DNA from: Magnaporthiopsis rhizophila
Lineage: Eukaryota > Ascomycota > Sordariomycetes > Magnaporthales > Magnaporthaceae
Reading direction: 5' to 3'
NCBI GenBank assembly: GCA_003049465.1
Contig: PYSS01000010.1
Span: 124,001 to 188,000, forward strand
Length of the DNA stretch: 64,000 nt
A program made the position numbers and the translations under genes. The first letter of the stretch is position 1; each line of letters opens with the position of its first letter. Shown in pieces: positions 63,129-64,000 of this stretch. The notes under the pieces are model-generated. The model worked only from the letters and a program-made list of their open reading frames with translations, was not told the origin of the DNA and did no database searches.

Positions 63129-63625
63129 CGGTGTAAGCCAACGGCAGGTGGAAACGATAACAGCACATGGTGGGTGGGGTGGGTGCGATGGAAAAACCTA
63201 CGGCAAACCCCCCTTGTACCCGCACTCGTTCAACAGAAACTCGTGGACGTGCAGGTAGTAGCAGTGGTAGGGCAGGAAGACGCCGGTGCTGTGGATCTGC
63301 AGCCCCAGCACCTGGTGCAGGCCTAGGAGCTCTTCCCAGCGCGTCTTGGCGCCCGGCATCACGTTCAGCTTGGCCGGCGACGCCAGGACGCACACCTAGG
63401 CGTCTAGGTAGGCCTTTTTGTCCTCGTCGGACATGGTGTGCCTGTCGTCGAGGTCAGGTCAGCTCTGAATTCCGGCTGTGTGTATAAGTTCCAGTCCCCG
63501 TACCATGGCATCCGCTTGGTCACTTTCTCGCACTTGCCATCGCGTCCTGGCGTCGGCGCCGCAGACACGGGCGAGCCGGTGGCAAGGGCAAAACACGCCC
63601 ATTTCAACAGACCAGAGCTGCGCAT

Positions 63626-64000
63626 CTTGGGAAATCGAGAAGTGGTTTGCGAGGAGTGGTTTGCTTGCCCCAGGCGCTGTGGCCAGCAGCGGAGTTGGTT
63701 GTGTGACCGCATACCAGTGACTTTATATGGCATCTGGCGGGAAGAAGGTGGCGGCAATATTGGTGTTTATCAGGAGGCTAAGGCAGGGAAGTGGTGGCCA
63801 TATTGGTTTCTATAAGGAAGCTAAAGGCAGTCGTCAAAATAAGCGAGATCGGCAATGTGCCAACCTGGTTATACGCAGAGGCACGTCACCAAACGTGGGA
63901 GGCCTACCTACTCTATTGGCCCACGCATGGTGCCGCGTTGCCGCAACCCATACAACTCTGCGATGCAGCTCCAAAGAGATCCCTCTGGTTTGCCGCTCCC
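63626..64000. other. Upstream region of the tyrosinase-like gene, to the window edge
   Basis: No supported ORF beyond the gene. A TATA-like element is annotated separately. Near-identical GAGGCTAA(G/A)GGCAG-like words recur at about 63775-63785 and 63818-63828. Confidence 0.4.
63722..63729 (-). promoter_or_regulatory. TATA box (CATATAAAGTC)
   Basis: Minus strand, about 100 bp upstream of the tyrosinase ATG. Confidence 0.45.

Larger units (their letters stand above)
62305..63625 (-). pseudogene. Tyrosinase-like copper oxidase interrupted by an in-frame stop
   Basis: Four exons: 63625-63504, 63441-63202, 63094-62779 and 62670-62305 (introns 62, 107 and 108 bp); 346 codons plus one internal TAG. 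Signal peptide SGLLKWACFALATGSPVSA. CuA region: QIHSTGVFLPYHCYYLHVHE, with Cys where Arg is usual after the second His. CuB region: SGPHLSGHIALAMM and DPIFMLHHAFVDKMW. The family oxidises phenols to quinones. A TAG at 63396-63398 lies between YLDA and VCVLASPAK, a conserved junction with no gap in relatives. The local bases (CCTAGACGCCTAGG) look like a small duplication. A TATA box is intact. Two of the introns hold long T runs. It is either newly inactivated or a sequence error; splicing that skips the stop would lose conserved residues. Confidence 0.85.

Noticed and set aside
63380..63503. Removing the tyrosinase TAG by splicing to the CCTAG acceptor at 63396
   Set aside because: From the good donor (GTACGG) the phase is wrong; the only phase-compatible donor (GTGACC) would delete conserved residues and is weak.
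1..64000. CRISPR array, rRNA genes, complete transposon
   Set aside because: No regularly spaced repeats, no conserved rRNA words and no transposase, integrase or reverse-transcriptase motifs were seen. Terminal inverted repeats could not be searched systematically by eye.

Overview
The window looks like nuclear DNA of a filamentous ascomycete (Pezizomycotina, probably Sordariomycetes). Genes are monocistronic on both strands, with intergenic gaps of 0.3-2.4 kb. Introns are short (about 60-210 bp) with GTAAGT-type donors and CTAAC/CTGAC-like branch sites. Coding DNA is GC-rich with C/G-ending codons. The gene content is fungal: a CYP505 P450-reductase fusion, a Zn2Cys6 regulator, a UstYa/DUF3328 protein, GPI-anchored wall proteins, a cutinase and an augmin HAUS6 subunit. 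No bacterial, viral, CRISPR, rRNA or convincing tRNA feature was seen. Two long T homopolymers contain N bases (8712 and 17506-17540), so this is a draft assembly and single-base lesions need care.

Layout. 0-12 kb: 5' end of a secreted PL26-like lyase (left edge, minus), a small ankyrin protein ending in a CaaX-like box, a decayed gene fragment, a GH47 alpha-mannosidase, a Cys-rich GPI-anchored protein with Asn/Gly repeats, and glutamine synthetase with an unusual GC-AG intron. 13.9-28.3 kb, an accessory-looking stretch: CYP505-type fusion P450, Zn2Cys6 regulator with a 4-nt micro-exon inside the zinc-cluster motif, medium-chain dehydrogenase/reductase, UstYa-like protein, two orphan proteins, and a peroxisomal (SKL) enoyl-CoA hydratase. 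28.8-35.8 kb, core functions: RBM25-like splicing factor, mitochondrial ribosomal protein bS21m, HAUS6-like augmin subunit. 37-46.5 kb: HExxH metallopeptidase-like protein, an orphan protein, an ADP-ribosylglycohydrolase and a divergent, broken sugar transporter. 47-64 kb: CCCH zinc-finger protein with a possible PIN/NYN-like domain, cutinase, a membrane-anchored orphan, GPI-anchored cupredoxin, AFG1 ATPase, DUF1295 membrane protein, secreted M28 aminopeptidase, and a tyrosinase interrupted by one in-frame TAG.

How they fit together. GH47, GS, RBM25, bS21m, HAUS6 and AFG1 are housekeeping genes. The CYP505, C6 regulator, MDR, UstYa and crotonase genes could form a small specialised-metabolism locus, but no core synthase or RiPP precursor is visible, so this is inference only. 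Exon coordinates were derived by hand from splice signals, phase and family conservation; no alignment or RNA evidence was available.
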